The position numbers and the translations under genes are program-made. DNA of 64,000 nucleotides, taken from positions 717,993-781,992 of the forward strand of contig NZ_JBANRM010000002.1 in assembly GCF_037154085.1 (NCBI RefSeq). Reading direction: 5' to 3'. Positions 1 through 8,335 of the stretch are shown here, piece after piece; the first letter of the stretch is position 1, and every line of letters begins with the position of its first letter. The notes under the pieces were generated by a model. That model was not told where the DNA came from. It saw only the letters and a program-made list of their open reading frames with translations, and did not search any database. The DNA is from Andeanibacterium fulvum. GTDB lineage: Bacteria > Pseudomonadota > Alphaproteobacteria > Sphingomonadales > Sphingomonadaceae.

Positions 1-954
1 CACGTTCGATTCCACCGTGTGCAGCCCCAGATAGATCGCCGCAGGCACCATGCCCCACAGCACCGTGTCCGCCGTGCCCAGCCCGAACAGGGTCAACACC
101 CCGATCATCACCAGCGGCCCGATATAGGGCAGGAAGTTCAGCAAGGCGGCCAGCCCGCCCCACATGATCGGGGCTTCCATCCCCAGCGCCCAGGCGCCGA
201 AGGCCACGATCCCGCCCACGCCGGCATTGATGACGGTAACAGTCAGGATATAGGCCGCGACCCGGTCCTGCACGTCGCGCATCACCCGTGCGGCCTTGAC
301 GCTGGTGTTGATGGAGGCGTGATGCAGCTGCACATGGTGGCGCATTCGCCCGCGTGCCTCGATCATGAAGAAGGCCATCAGGAAGGTCAGCAGAACTTCC
401 AGCACGACGCTGGGCGTGGCGAAGGCCACTTCCTCGAGGAACGATGGGCTGGCGAGGACCACTTGCGGCCCGCTGCGATGACCGGCGATTTCCGCCAGCT
501 GCTCATTGAGCTTGTTCACCCAGGCGAGGCTGCCGCGCAATTGGCTGAATTGCTGGCCCACCGTCTCCGCCATGGCCGGCATGCGGTCGAACAGATCGAC
601 GGCCGGGCTCAGGATCGTCACCAGCGCGACCACCAGGATGGCGATGAACAGCAGCATCGACAGGAACGATGCCAGCACATTGGGAATGCCGAACGATGCC
701 AGCCTGTCCGACAGGGGGGAAAGCACGATGGTCAGGACGATGGCCGATACCAGCGGCAGGAACACCACCGAGCCGATCGAGAGGACGAAGGGCAGGGCCA
801 GGAACAGGCCGATCGCGATCAGCAACACCAGCGCGGAAATCAGCCGCAATTCCTGCGCGGCAAAGGCCAGCGTTCGGCGGCGCGGAGCACCGTCGGGACT
901 GGCGCCGGGGTCGGAATGCTGCGGTGTCGGGCTGCTGGTCTTGTCGGAACTCAT
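1..954 (-). CDS. AI-2E family transporter (PerM-like permease), partial
   Basis: This is an inner-membrane permease of the AI-2E/PerM family; members export or exchange small molecules and the substrate here is unknown. The gene reads off the left edge, so 318 codons from the N-terminus are present and the C-terminal end is missing. A short hydrophilic N-terminus precedes two adjacent hydrophobic segments (about residues 33-75), then a third, a soluble middle portion (about 115-160) and several more helices. The family hallmark NFLPYIGPL is seen about 40 residues before the edge. The start is the ATG at 954; a GTG four bases upstream is in another frame. It lies 90 bases downstream of ecfG on the same strand. 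Confidence 0.85.
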   Translation of the reverse strand, partial: MSSDKTSSPTPQHSDPGASPDGAPRRRTLAFAAQELRLISALVLLIAIGLFLALPFVLSIGSVVFLPLVSAIVLTIVLSPLSDRLASFGIPNVLASFLSMLLFIAILVVALVTILSPAVDLFDRMPAMAETVGQQFSQLRGSLAWVNKLNEQLAEIAGHRSGPQVVLASPSFLEEVAFATPSVVLEVLLTFLMAFFMIEARGRMRHHVQLHHASINTSVKAARVMRDVQDRVAAYILTVTVINAGVGGIVAFGAWALGMEAPIMWGGLAALLNFLPYIGPLVMIGVLTLFGLGTADTVLWGMVPAAIYLGLHTVESNV

Positions 955-1044
955 CCACGCTCGCCCCTCCCTGTGGGCGGCGTTGCTATCATTGGCGCGC
1001 GTTGCCCTCCCGGTCAATCGGCCGGTTAATCGTCGCAGGGCCGG

Positions 1045-1674
1045 TCAGTCGTTTGAAAGATCGTTCGCCCCGCCGGGCACTCCGCCCGAAACGCTGTCGA
1101 GTTCTTCCAGAATCGCGCGGTGGGCCTCCGCATCGCTCGTGCTTCGGCGGGGAATCCTGCCCTCCTCGATCATCGCGCTCAGCGCGGCACGGGCGCGGCC
1201 TACGCGACTCTTGATCGTACCCACGGCGCAGCCACAGATCTCGGCCGCTTCCTCGTAGGAGAAGCCGCCCGCGCCCACCAGCAGCAGCGCCTCGCGCCGT
1301 TCCGCCGGCAGGGTCTGCAGCGCGCGGTGCAGGTCGCCCAGATGGACCGGTTCTTCCTGGTCTGCCGGGGCAGTGAGGATGCGCTCGGCCAGGCCCTCGT
1401 CATATTCGCCGCGAAAGCGCGCGCGGCGCATGTCCGTGAGATAGGCGTTGCGCAGGATCACGAAGGTCCAGGCGCGCATGGACGTGCCCGGCTCGAACCG
1501 GTCGCGCGCGGCCCAGGCCTTGAGCAGGGTTTCCTGCACCAGATCGTCTGCCAGATCAGACCTGCCGCACAGCCCGCGCGCAAAGGCGCGCAGATGGGGG
1601 ATGACGTTGGTCAACTCTCGCTTGAAGCTGTCGCCGGCGCTCCTGCCGGACTTTTCGGAGCCGTCCCTGCTCAT
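1045..1674 (-). CDS. ecfG: ECF sigma factor EcfG, general stress response
   Basis: EcfG-type (ECF15) sigma factor, 209 residues, that directs RNA polymerase to stress promoters (consensus GGAAC-N16/17-CGTT) and is held inactive by NepR. Region 2 holds DDLVQETLLKAW and the RAWTFVILRNAYLTD stretch; region 4 has LPAERREALLLV followed by the helix-turn-helix FSYEEAAEICGCAVGTIKSRV. The ATG at 1674 overlaps the nepR stop by four bases (ATGA), so translational coupling is expected. The frame is open further upstream, but that extension runs inside nepR and is not used. The partner genes nepR and phyR close by make the assignment firm. Confidence 0.95.
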   Translation of the reverse strand: MSRDGSEKSGRSAGDSFKRELTNVIPHLRAFARGLCGRSDLADDLVQETLLKAWAARDRFEPGTSMRAWTFVILRNAYLTDMRRARFRGEYDEGLAERILTAPADQEEPVHLGDLHRALQTLPAERREALLLVGAGGFSYEEAAEICGCAVGTIKSRVGRARAALSAMIEEGRIPRRSTSDAEAHRAILEELDSVSGGVPGGANDLSND

Positions 1675-1898
1675 GACTGATCGTCGTCCAGGCGAGACAG
1701 CAGGTCCTTGAAGGCGTCGGGCAGGGGCTCTTCCACGACCGAATCGTAGAGCCGCTTCAGCCCATCGGCCCATTCGGGCGGCTTGCCCTTGGCCTGTGCT
1801 GCGGCTCGTGCACCTGCCCTGGCGGTGCGGGTCTTGCCCTGTTTTGCAGATGCGGGCTTTGCGTCTGCCTTGCCGGGATTATCGCTGCGTTCTGACAT
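1671..1898 (-). CDS. nepR: Anti-sigma factor NepR
   Basis: NepR is a small anti-sigma factor that binds EcfG until phosphorylated PhyR takes it away. The 75-residue protein has a basic, Ala/Lys-rich, probably disordered N-terminus (residues 1-38) and the conserved NepR core of two amphipathic helices near the C-terminus (WADGLKRLYDSVVEEPLPDAF, then KDLLSRL). The gene is first in a two-gene unit with ecfG and overlaps it by four bases. In relatives this operon is controlled by EcfG itself. On this strand I see only a weak match (GGAAAC spaced 17 from GGTT) in the upstream 100 bases. Confidence 0.93.
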   Translation of the reverse strand: MSERSDNPGKADAKPASAKQGKTRTARAGARAAAQAKGKPPEWADGLKRLYDSVVEEPLPDAFKDLLSRLDDDQS

Positions 1899-1960
1899 TG
1901 GGCGCTGGGTGCTCCGGCAGGCTGGGTCTCTTTGGCGGGCGGGGCTGGGAGTGCCTTTCC

Positions 1961-1986
1961 GGAACCTAATCCGGTTGGTCCGTGTT
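1961..1986 (+). promoter_or_regulatory. Possible EcfG-type promoter for the sensor kinase
   Basis: GGAAC at 1961-1965 is followed after 17 bases by TGTT at 1983-1986, one mismatch from the EcfG pattern GGAAC-N16/17-CGTT. It points at the sensor kinase gene whose start is about 100 bases downstream. Inference from a short motif only. Confidence 0.3.
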
Positions 1987-2089
1987 TCCCGCTTGGTACC
2001 TGCAAGTGAGTAGGGCAGCGGCGAAGAGGGTGCAACGGTGAAGGCCCAGCGCTAGAAGCCGGGGGCAGGGCGGGCATAAGGGCGTTTGT

Positions 2090-3739
2090 TTGGCACGGTT
2101 TTTTTCCCCGAAGAGCACGACGCGGCGCTGGCTGGTGCAGTTCCCGCGCGCCGTGCCGCTGGCGATCTTCGCCCTCGTCATGGCCGTGACGCTGATGGCC
2201 TGTTACGCGATCGAGCGGGTGGAACAGCGCAGCGAGGCCGCCCAGTTGCGCGAAAGGGCAGGCGCCATTGCCTCCGCGCTTGAAAGGCGCGCCAATGCCA
2301 ACGCCGCCTATCTGCGCGCTGGTGCCGCCTTGTTCGGCACGCTGGAGAATTCGCAGGCCGATCATTTCCGCCGCTTCGTGAGCGAATTGCGGCTCGATAC
2401 CGATTTTCGCGGGGCTGACGGCATTGGCTGGGCCCAGAGGGTCGATCCGGCGCAGGTGGAGGATTTCGACCGGCTGGTGATGCTGGAATATGGCGAGGAC
2501 GTTCATATCCGCCCGGCCATCGTCCCCGGGCAGCCCTATGCGGTGCCGGTAACGCTGCTGGAACCCGATACCCAGCGCAACCGCCGTGCCCTTGGCTATA
2601 ACATGTATACCGAACCGACCTTGCGCGCGGCGATGATCGAGGCGGAGCGGACCGCGCGGCCCAGCGCCAGCGGCAAGGTCTCGCTGCGTCGGCAGGGGCG
2701 CGACAGCGGTGCCGGGTTCCTGATCTACATGCCGGTGTTCGAAAGTGTGCCGGGCGGGGCAAGGCTGCGGGGCTTCGTCTATTCGGCCTTTGTGGCACAG
2801 GATTTCCTTGCCTCGGCACTGCTTATCGCCTCGCGCGGGGACCTCGGCATCAAGCTGTATGACGAGGTGGTGAGCGATGACCGGCTTCTGGCTTCGATCG
2901 CTTCGCCCCAGCCCGGCATGCTGAATGTGCGCGAAGGAGTGACCATCGCTGATCACCAATGGGTGCTGGAAGTGACGAGCGCGCGCGGCTCCCTGCTTTC
3001 GCCGCTTTCGGTGGCGACACTGGTGTTCGGGCTGGCGGTTGCCCTCCTGCTCGCTCTTCTGGCGCGAATGCTGACTCAGCAGGCGAAGGAAGACGGGGCC
3101 CGGCTCATCTGGTTCGAAGAGCAGAACGCGATCCGCGATTCGCTCACTCGCGAGCTCAACCACCGGGTGAAGAACACGCTGGCCAATGTGCTGTCCATCG
3201 TCGCGCTTACCCGCAGGCGCGCCACTGATCTGGACGAATTCGCCGAAGCGCTGGAGGGGCGTGTCCGCGCCCTCTCCGCCACGCATGATCTGCTCACTCA
3301 GTCCGAATGGGGCGCGACCCCGATCGGTTCGGTAGTGGAGGCGGAGCTGGCGCCCTATGCGCGCGATTGCGGGCCGGTGATCGAACTGGACGGGTCGCAG
3401 ATCGAACTGGCCCCCAACGATGCTCTGTCACTGGGTCTTGCGATCCACGAGCTGGCCACAAATGCCGCGAAATATGGCGCGCTGAGCCAGCCTGGGGGCA
3501 AGCTGTCGATCCGGTGGGAGCAGGCAGACGGCAAGGCGCGGATCGAATGGGCGGAATCCGGGGGGCCGCCGGTCCCATCCGAGCGCAAGCGCGGCTTCGG
3601 CATGGATTTGATCGAGAAGATCGTGGCCCATGAACTCCGGCATCCGGTGGATTTGCGCTTCGATCCCGAAGGAGTGAAATGCACTCTGGTTGTGCCGGTG
3701 CGGGAGGCGCATTTCTTCGAGCTGAAGCGGCGCTTCTGA
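2090..3739 (+). CDS. CHASE-domain HWE-family sensor histidine kinase
   Basis: A 549-residue membrane sensor kinase, probably the input to PhyR. A transmembrane helix (about residues 18-38) is followed by a periplasmic CHASE-type domain (about 75-250) and a second helix (about 305-328). The cytoplasmic kinase has the phospho-acceptor motif LNHRVKNTLA with His358, an N-box HELATNAAKYG (Asn458) and a Trp487-Ala-Glu489 triad, the mark of the HWE subfamily that serves PhyR systems. The start is a TTG at 2090 preceded by AAGGG seven bases away; the next in-frame ATG falls inside the first membrane helix. It converges on phyR with a 16-base gap. No receiver domain is fused. The signal sensed is unknown. 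Confidence 0.88.
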   Translation: MARFFSPKSTTRRWLVQFPRAVPLAIFALVMAVTLMACYAIERVEQRSEAAQLRERAGAIASALERRANANAAYLRAGAALFGTLENSQADHFRRFVSELRLDTDFRGADGIGWAQRVDPAQVEDFDRLVMLEYGEDVHIRPAIVPGQPYAVPVTLLEPDTQRNRRALGYNMYTEPTLRAAMIEAERTARPSASGKVSLRRQGRDSGAGFLIYMPVFESVPGGARLRGFVYSAFVAQDFLASALLIASRGDLGIKLYDEVVSDDRLLASIASPQPGMLNVREGVTIADHQWVLEVTSARGSLLSPLSVATLVFGLAVALLLALLARMLTQQAKEDGARLIWFEEQNAIRDSLTRELNHRVKNTLANVLSIVALTRRRATDLDEFAEALEGRVRALSATHDLLTQSEWGATPIGSVVEAELAPYARDCGPVIELDGSQIELAPNDALSLGLAIHELATNAAKYGALSQPGGKLSIRWEQADGKARIEWAESGGPPVPSERKRGFGMDLIEKIVAHELRHPVDLRFDPEGVKCTLVVPVREAHFFELKRRF

Positions 3740-3755
3740 CCCGAAATTCGGCGGA

Positions 3756-4550
3756 TCAGTCTACCGGCCGGCTCGAACCGAAGAACAGCGCCTGGCTGAT
3801 CGCCGCCCTGACACTCGCTTCGGTGAACGGTTTGGTGATGAGATAGGTAGGTTCGCGGCAGCAGCCGGTCAGCAGCCTTTCGGGATAGGCGGTGATGAAG
3901 ATCACCGGCACTTCGCCCAGCGCCAAAATATCGTCCACCGCGTCGAGACCCGAACTGCCATCGGCCAGTTGGATATCGGCCAGAACCAGCCCCGGCATCT
4001 CTTCGGCGGCCACCGATTGCGCCTGGCTTCGGGTGGCGGCAGTGCCGGCAATGTCGTGGCCCAGCGAGCGGACCAATTCTTCCAGCTGCATTGAGATCAG
4101 CGGCTCGTCCTCGATGATGAGCACGTTGGAGGCGGTTTCGCGCGCGATATCGCCAATCGCCTCGCGCACCAGTTCTTCAACCTCGCTCACGGGCCGATCG
4201 AGAATGTCCGAGGTCTGCGTGGGGCTGAAATCCTCCAGCGTGGTCAGCAGCAGCGCCTGTCTGCTGAGGGGAGTGATCTTGCGCAATTGCGCCTGCGCCG
4301 CTGCCTCATGCAGACCGGATGGTTCATCCTGGCCGGCCGCTGCGGCCATTGCCGAGGACCAGACGAGGTTGAACGCGCGGTAGAGCGCCACCCGTCCACC
4401 TTCGAGCGAGGCGCGAAGCTGGGGATCGGCGACGGCCGTTTCCAGCATGGCACGCACATGTGCATCGCCCAGTTCCTGCGATCCGGTAAGCGCCCGCGCA
4501 TAGCGGCGCAGAAATGGCAGATCGGCGGCGACCTTGTTACCCAGCGACAT
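3756..4550 (-). CDS. phyR: General stress response regulator PhyR
   Basis: PhyR is a response regulator with an N-terminal sigma-factor-like domain that, once phosphorylated, binds NepR and frees EcfG. The 264-residue protein has the EcfG-like domain over about residues 1-125 (FLRRYARALTGSQELGD and LTTLEDFSPTQTSDIL) and a receiver domain from about 137 onward, with acidic residues IIEDEP, phosphorylation site Asp192 in VLADIQL, and the conserved Thr and Lys in VIFITAYPE and YLITKPF. The ATG at 4550 fits the family length; the open frame extends upstream without family similarity. It lies next to its likely kinase and about 1.9 kb from nepR-ecfG. Confidence 0.95.
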   Translation of the reverse strand: MSLGNKVAADLPFLRRYARALTGSQELGDAHVRAMLETAVADPQLRASLEGGRVALYRAFNLVWSSAMAAAAGQDEPSGLHEAAAQAQLRKITPLSRQALLLTTLEDFSPTQTSDILDRPVSEVEELVREAIGDIARETASNVLIIEDEPLISMQLEELVRSLGHDIAGTAATRSQAQSVAAEEMPGLVLADIQLADGSSGLDAVDDILALGEVPVIFITAYPERLLTGCCREPTYLITKPFTEASVRAAISQALFFGSSRPVD

Positions 4551-4681
4551 CGGACCCTTTCCCGAGCAAAAAGGCAGCCGATTTGCGCCGTTATCCGGCA
4601 AGGCAGCCCATTGGCGCCAGTCTAGACCGGGGATCGCCAAACGATAATGCCAAAAATTTGCAGCCTCTGGCATCGAGGGCG

Positions 4682-4706
4682 GGAACCGGGACGCGGCCCG
4701 TGCATT
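4682..4706 (+). promoter_or_regulatory. Possible EcfG-type promoter of a small RNA
   Basis: GGAAC at 4682-4686 and CATT at 4703-4706 are separated by exactly 16 bases, one mismatch from the EcfG consensus GGAAC-N16/17-CGTT. No gene on this strand follows before a strong terminator at 4765-4801, which suggests a short untranslated transcript. Confidence 0.35.
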
Positions 4707-4709
4707 TAC

Positions 4710-4801
4710 GCCTTGTCACCGCCGAGACCCCCCTCCCGTCCAAGCGGCTGGTGATACGATCCCGAAAGGTCCCCGTTCCGCAAGGACGGGGGCCTTTTTT
4801 T
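4710..4801 (+). ncRNA. Candidate stress-linked small RNA beside phyR
   Basis: Roughly 90 bases lie between an EcfG-like promoter and an intrinsic terminator, on the strand opposite to both neighbours (phyR and the GNAT-like gene), and no open reading frame of note occurs in them. The 5' half has an unpaired-looking C-rich run, CCCCCCTCCC at 4728-4737, which could pair with Shine-Dalgarno sequences. C-rich loops of this kind are known from alphaproteobacterial regulatory RNAs such as Caulobacter GsrN, which is also a stress sigma factor target. The transcript and its ends are inferred. Confidence 0.4.
4765..4801 (+). terminator. Intrinsic terminator
   Basis: A 12-bp stem (4765-4776 with 4786-4797, one G:U pair) closes a nine-base loop and runs into seven T residues at 4795-4801 on the + strand. 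No + strand protein gene ends nearby, so it most likely ends the candidate small RNA. Confidence 0.75.
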
Positions 4802-4829
4802 GGACGGCTCCCGCCGCCAGGAGGGCGGT

Positions 4830-5999
4830 TCAGCCCGCCAGCGGCTTCTCGAAAATCCAGTAATCCTTGTTGACCTTGCTGCCGATGGCATCGGCAATGG
4901 CGTTCATCCCCTGATTGTCGTCAAGGATCCAGCCGATCTCGCTGCGCTCGGTGCCATAAGTGCCCACGGCCACGCGGCGGATATATTCAATCATCATGAA
5001 AGCGAGTTGGCTGGCCATGCGCGAGGATTGATATTCCTTGAGCACGCCCATCAGCGGCACGCGCATGGTGCGCGGCTTGGGCTTGCGAATCCACAGCAGC
5101 AGCCTGAGCCAGCCGAAGGGGAACAGCTTGCCGTTGATCGCCTTGATCACCTCGTTGGCATCGGGGAGCGTGAGCATGAAAGCCACGGCCTTGCCGTCCA
5201 GTTCCGCGATCATGTTCACGTCGGGCCGGATCAGCGGTTTCAGCTTCTTGGCCGCATAGCGGATTTCGGTATCGGTGAAGGGCACGAAGCCCCAGTTCTT
5301 CGACCAGGCATCGTTGAGGATGTGGATCACGATCTGCACGTCGCGCTCGAAATTGGCGAGATCGAGTTCGCGGATATTGATGCGGGGATTGCGCTCACCC
5401 ATTTCCACGATCTTGTTGACCAGTGGGGGGAAACCGCCCGTCACGTCCAGATCGTAGGTCTTGAGGCTCATGGCCTTGGTGTAGCCGTAGCTTTCGATCC
5501 AGCCCTTATATTCCGGCCGGTGGTGGCCCATCATGATCGCGGGCGGGTGATCGAAGCCCTGGACCAGCAGGCCCGGTTCTTCCCAGATGGACTGGCTGAT
5601 CGGCGCCAGCACGCGGTGCATGCCCTGCTGCTTCAGCCAGCCTTCCGCAGCGGCGATCAGCGCGTGGCAGGTGGCCTCGTCGACCGCCTCCATATAGCCC
5701 CAATTGCCGGTGCCTGGACCCATGCCCTGTTCCACCGGCTGGCTGATGGCGAGATGATCGATATGGGCGGAAATACGCCCGACCACTTCGCCGCCACGCC
5801 GGGCGAGGAACAGTTGCATGTCCGCATGTTCGTGGAACGGGTTCTTGCCGGGGGTCAGCAGTTCCACCATTTCGCCCTTGAGCGGGGGCACCCAGTTCGG
5901 GTCGTCCGCATAGATACGCCAGGCCAGGGCGATGAAGGCATCGAGGTCCTTCTTGCCGGATACGGGAGAGATAACTACGTCAGTGTCAGCCACGGCCAT
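4830..5999 (-). CDS. GNAT-like N-acyltransferase family protein, function unknown
   Basis: A 389-residue soluble protein of a type common in alphaproteobacteria and usually annotated as GNAT-fold or, less reliably, dATP pyrophosphohydrolase. The N-terminal third resembles an acyltransferase core (FIALAWRIYADDPNWVPPL, then a block around ISAHIDHL) and the C-terminal part has RVAVGTYGTERSEIGWILDDN. No signal peptide is seen. The ATG at 5999 sits directly against its AAGGA sequence; a GTG six bases in (5993) has better spacing and may be the true start. The gene is divergent from the desaturase across 132 bases. Substrate unknown. Confidence 0.7.
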   Translation of the reverse strand: MAVADTDVVISPVSGKKDLDAFIALAWRIYADDPNWVPPLKGEMVELLTPGKNPFHEHADMQLFLARRGGEVVGRISAHIDHLAISQPVEQGMGPGTGNWGYMEAVDEATCHALIAAAEGWLKQQGMHRVLAPISQSIWEEPGLLVQGFDHPPAIMMGHHRPEYKGWIESYGYTKAMSLKTYDLDVTGGFPPLVNKIVEMGERNPRINIRELDLANFERDVQIVIHILNDAWSKNWGFVPFTDTEIRYAAKKLKPLIRPDVNMIAELDGKAVAFMLTLPDANEVIKAINGKLFPFGWLRLLLWIRKPKPRTMRVPLMGVLKEYQSSRMASQLAFMMIEYIRRVAVGTYGTERSEIGWILDDNQGMNAIADAIGSKVNKDYWIFEKPLAG

Positions 6000-6131
6000 T
6001 TCCTTGATGCGGAGCGGTCGGCAGAGAATATGGCGCTGCCCGCTTGTCAAGCGCGGGGTGCGGGAGAAGCGGGGGCAGAACGACATGTTGCTGCCACTAT
6101 TGTGTACCATGGGCGCAACCGGATACCGCAT

Positions 6132-7220
6132 ATGACAGCGCACGAAACTATTGAAGTCCCGCCCGCCGCCCATCCCGCTTCCGCAGCGGAGAGGGCCCGG
6201 ATTCCCGATGACATGGAGATGCTGCGCGCCGCGGCAGAGCTGACGCGTGACATCAACACCGCGCGGCCGGACATCTACTGGCCCGACATGCTGATTTCCG
6301 CCGCGCTCGGCTATGCCGCGCTGGCCGGGGCGATCCTCGTCTCCAGCCCGTGGCTGGCGGCCGGGTTGGGCCTGTTCGCCTCGCTCGCCCTCTATCGCGC
6401 GCTGCTGTTCATTCATGAACTGACGCATATCCACAAGAATGCGCTGCCCGGCTTCCGCTTCGCGTGGAACCTGCTGGTCGGCATTCCGGTGCTGACGCCC
6501 AGCTTCATGTATGAAGGCGTCCACACGCTGCATCATGCCCGCACGCGTTACGGCACGGCGGAAGACCCGGAATATCTTCCGCTGGCGCTGATGAAGCCGT
6601 GGTCGCTGCCATTGTTCATCCTGGTGGCGCTGCTGGCGCCGCCGGCCCTGATCCTGCGCTTCGGCATTCTCAATCCGCTGAGCGTGATTTTCCCGCCCCT
6701 GCGCAAATTCGTGTGGGAGCGTTTTTCGGCTCTCTCGATCAATCCGGACTTCCGCCGTCGCCCGCCCGAAGGCGATTTCGCGCGGATGGTGTTCTGGCAG
6801 GAACTGGGCGCGACCCTGTGGGCCATGGCGCTGATCGCCAGCATCTTCGTGCTGGGGTGGAAGCCCTTGCTGGTGGCCATGGCGGTGCTGTCGCTGACCG
6901 CAGTGCTTAACCAGCTGCGCACTCTCGTTGCCCATCTGTGGGAGAATGAGGGCGATGCGATGACGGTGACGGCGCAATATCTCGACTCGGTGAACGTCCC
7001 TCCGCCGAGCCCGTGGGCTGAGCTGTGGGCACCGGTGGGCCTGCGCTATCATGCCACGCACCACCTGCTGCCCAGCCTGCCCTATCACTCGCTGGCCGAG
7101 GCAAACCGCCGTCTGGTGGCGAAGCTGGGCAATGATTCGACCTACACCCGCTCGAACTATCCCGGGATGGCGATGCTGGTGATGCGGATCGCGAAGAGCA
7201 CGATGGTGCGAGGGCGCTGA
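6132..7220 (+). CDS. Membrane fatty acid desaturase
   Basis: A 362-residue integral membrane diiron desaturase that would introduce a double bond into acyl chains of lipids. All three histidine boxes are present: HELTH (95-99), HTLHH (131-135) and HATHH (307-311). Hydrophobic segments occur at about 55-90, 105-125, 155-180 and 225-260. The start ATG at 6132 leaves a hydrophilic N-terminus of about 45 residues. The gene ends 17 bases from the end of lptG, convergent with it. Whether the substrate is an acyl chain of phospholipid, a sphingolipid or a carotenoid-like lipid cannot be decided from sequence. Confidence 0.88.
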   Translation: MTAHETIEVPPAAHPASAAERARIPDDMEMLRAAAELTRDINTARPDIYWPDMLISAALGYAALAGAILVSSPWLAAGLGLFASLALYRALLFIHELTHIHKNALPGFRFAWNLLVGIPVLTPSFMYEGVHTLHHARTRYGTAEDPEYLPLALMKPWSLPLFILVALLAPPALILRFGILNPLSVIFPPLRKFVWERFSALSINPDFRRRPPEGDFARMVFWQELGATLWAMALIASIFVLGWKPLLVAMAVLSLTAVLNQLRTLVAHLWENEGDAMTVTAQYLDSVNVPPPSPWAELWAPVGLRYHATHHLLPSLPYHSLAEANRRLVAKLGNDSTYTRSNYPGMAMLVMRIAKSTMVRGR

Positions 7221-7237
7221 GGCGCCTCGCTACCTGC

Positions 7238-8335
7238 CTATTCTTCCGTCCTGATCAGCACTGTCTCGCCCACCAGGGCGAACAGGAAGAACGGGGCCCA
7301 GGCGGCCAGCAGCGGCGGGTAACCGCCGAAATTGCCCATCGCCAGCGCGGCATTGTCGACCACAAAATAGGCAAAGCCCAGTGCCATGCCGATCACGGCG
7401 CGCAGGAAGAGCTGGCCCGAGCGTGCAAGGCCAAAGGCCGCCACTGCGCCCAGCAGAGGCATCAGCGTGGCCGAAAGCGGGCCGGAGAACTTGTGCCACC
7501 ACTTGCTTTCCAGCTCGCTGGTACGGCGGCCGGATTCCTTCAGCAGGCTGATCGATTCACGCAGCTCGACCGCGTCCTGCGAGTCGCCGTTGACCTTGCT
7601 CAGCGCCACATTCGTGGGGGTGAGGTCCTTGGCTACCACCATCGGGCCCAGCTTGCTCGTGGCGGCGGTTTCCACGTCGAAGCGCGTGGACGAATCCAGC
7701 AGCCAGCCCGGATTGGCATAGGTCGCGCGCGGGCTGCGCAGTTGCTCCTCGATCATGCCGTTACGGTCGCGGACATAGAAACTGACATTTTCCAGCACGG
7801 CATCCGCGCCCCTGCCGGTCAGCGAGCCCGCCGTGAGGATATTCATCCCGTCGGCCATGTAGATATTGGTTCGAACGCCCGAATCCTTCGGGATGGCGCC
7901 GTAATCGACATCCTGCCAGGCATCGAGCGTAGCCGTGGCGCGGGTCACCACCCGTTCGTTGAAGGCGAAGCTCGCCAGCGAGACGACAAAGGCGGATATC
8001 AGCAGCGGTGCCAGCACCTGATGGGCAGACATGCCCGCCGCCTTCATCGCGATCACCTCGCTGTTCTGGTTGAGCGTGGCGAGGGTCAGGATCGTGGCCA
8101 GCAGCACCGAATAGGGCAGGAATCGTGCGACCAGTTGCGGGAAGCGCAGCGAGACATAATGCCACAGCTGCGCCTCGCCATTGCCGGGAAAGCCCAGGAT
8201 CTTGCCGCTCTCGCCCAGCAGGTCGAGCATCTGCAGCACCAGGACCAGCATCAGCAGCACCGCCAGGATGCGTATGACGAATGTCTTGGCGAGGTAGATT
8301 GTCAGCGTGCGCGAAGGGAAGAAATCAAGCCGCAT
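7238..8335 (-). CDS. lptG: LPS export permease LptG
   Basis: One of the two membrane subunits of the LptB2FG ABC transporter that lifts lipopolysaccharide (or glycosphingolipid in LPS-poor sphingomonads) from the inner membrane to the Lpt bridge. It has 365 residues, with three N-terminal helices (about 14-36, 62-82, 103-125), a periplasmic beta-jellyroll domain in the middle and three C-terminal helices. The motif NQNSEVIAMKAAGMSAHQVL is the usual coupling helix. The start at 8335 overlaps the lptF stop by 11 bases. No ATPase lptB is in the window. Confidence 0.94.
   Translation of the reverse strand: MRLDFFPSRTLTIYLAKTFVIRILAVLLMLVLVLQMLDLLGESGKILGFPGNGEAQLWHYVSLRFPQLVARFLPYSVLLATILTLATLNQNSEVIAMKAAGMSAHQVLAPLLISAFVVSLASFAFNERVVTRATATLDAWQDVDYGAIPKDSGVRTNIYMADGMNILTAGSLTGRGADAVLENVSFYVRDRNGMIEEQLRSPRATYANPGWLLDSSTRFDVETAATSKLGPMVVAKDLTPTNVALSKVNGDSQDAVELRESISLLKESGRRTSELESKWWHKFSGPLSATLMPLLGAVAAFGLARSGQLFLRAVIGMALGFAYFVVDNAALAMGNFGGYPPLLAAWAPFFLFALVGETVLIRTEE

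Noticed and set aside
19..1029. Long + strand reading frame over the left end
   Set aside because: It is rich in Gln, His and Arg with no domain, and lies opposite the AI-2E-type permease, whose frame has clear helices and the family motif.
4830..7088. 752-codon minus strand frame reaching into the desaturase gene
   Set aside because: Only the part up to 5999 has protein-like sequence. The upstream part is antisense to the desaturase, whose His boxes prove the + strand frame.
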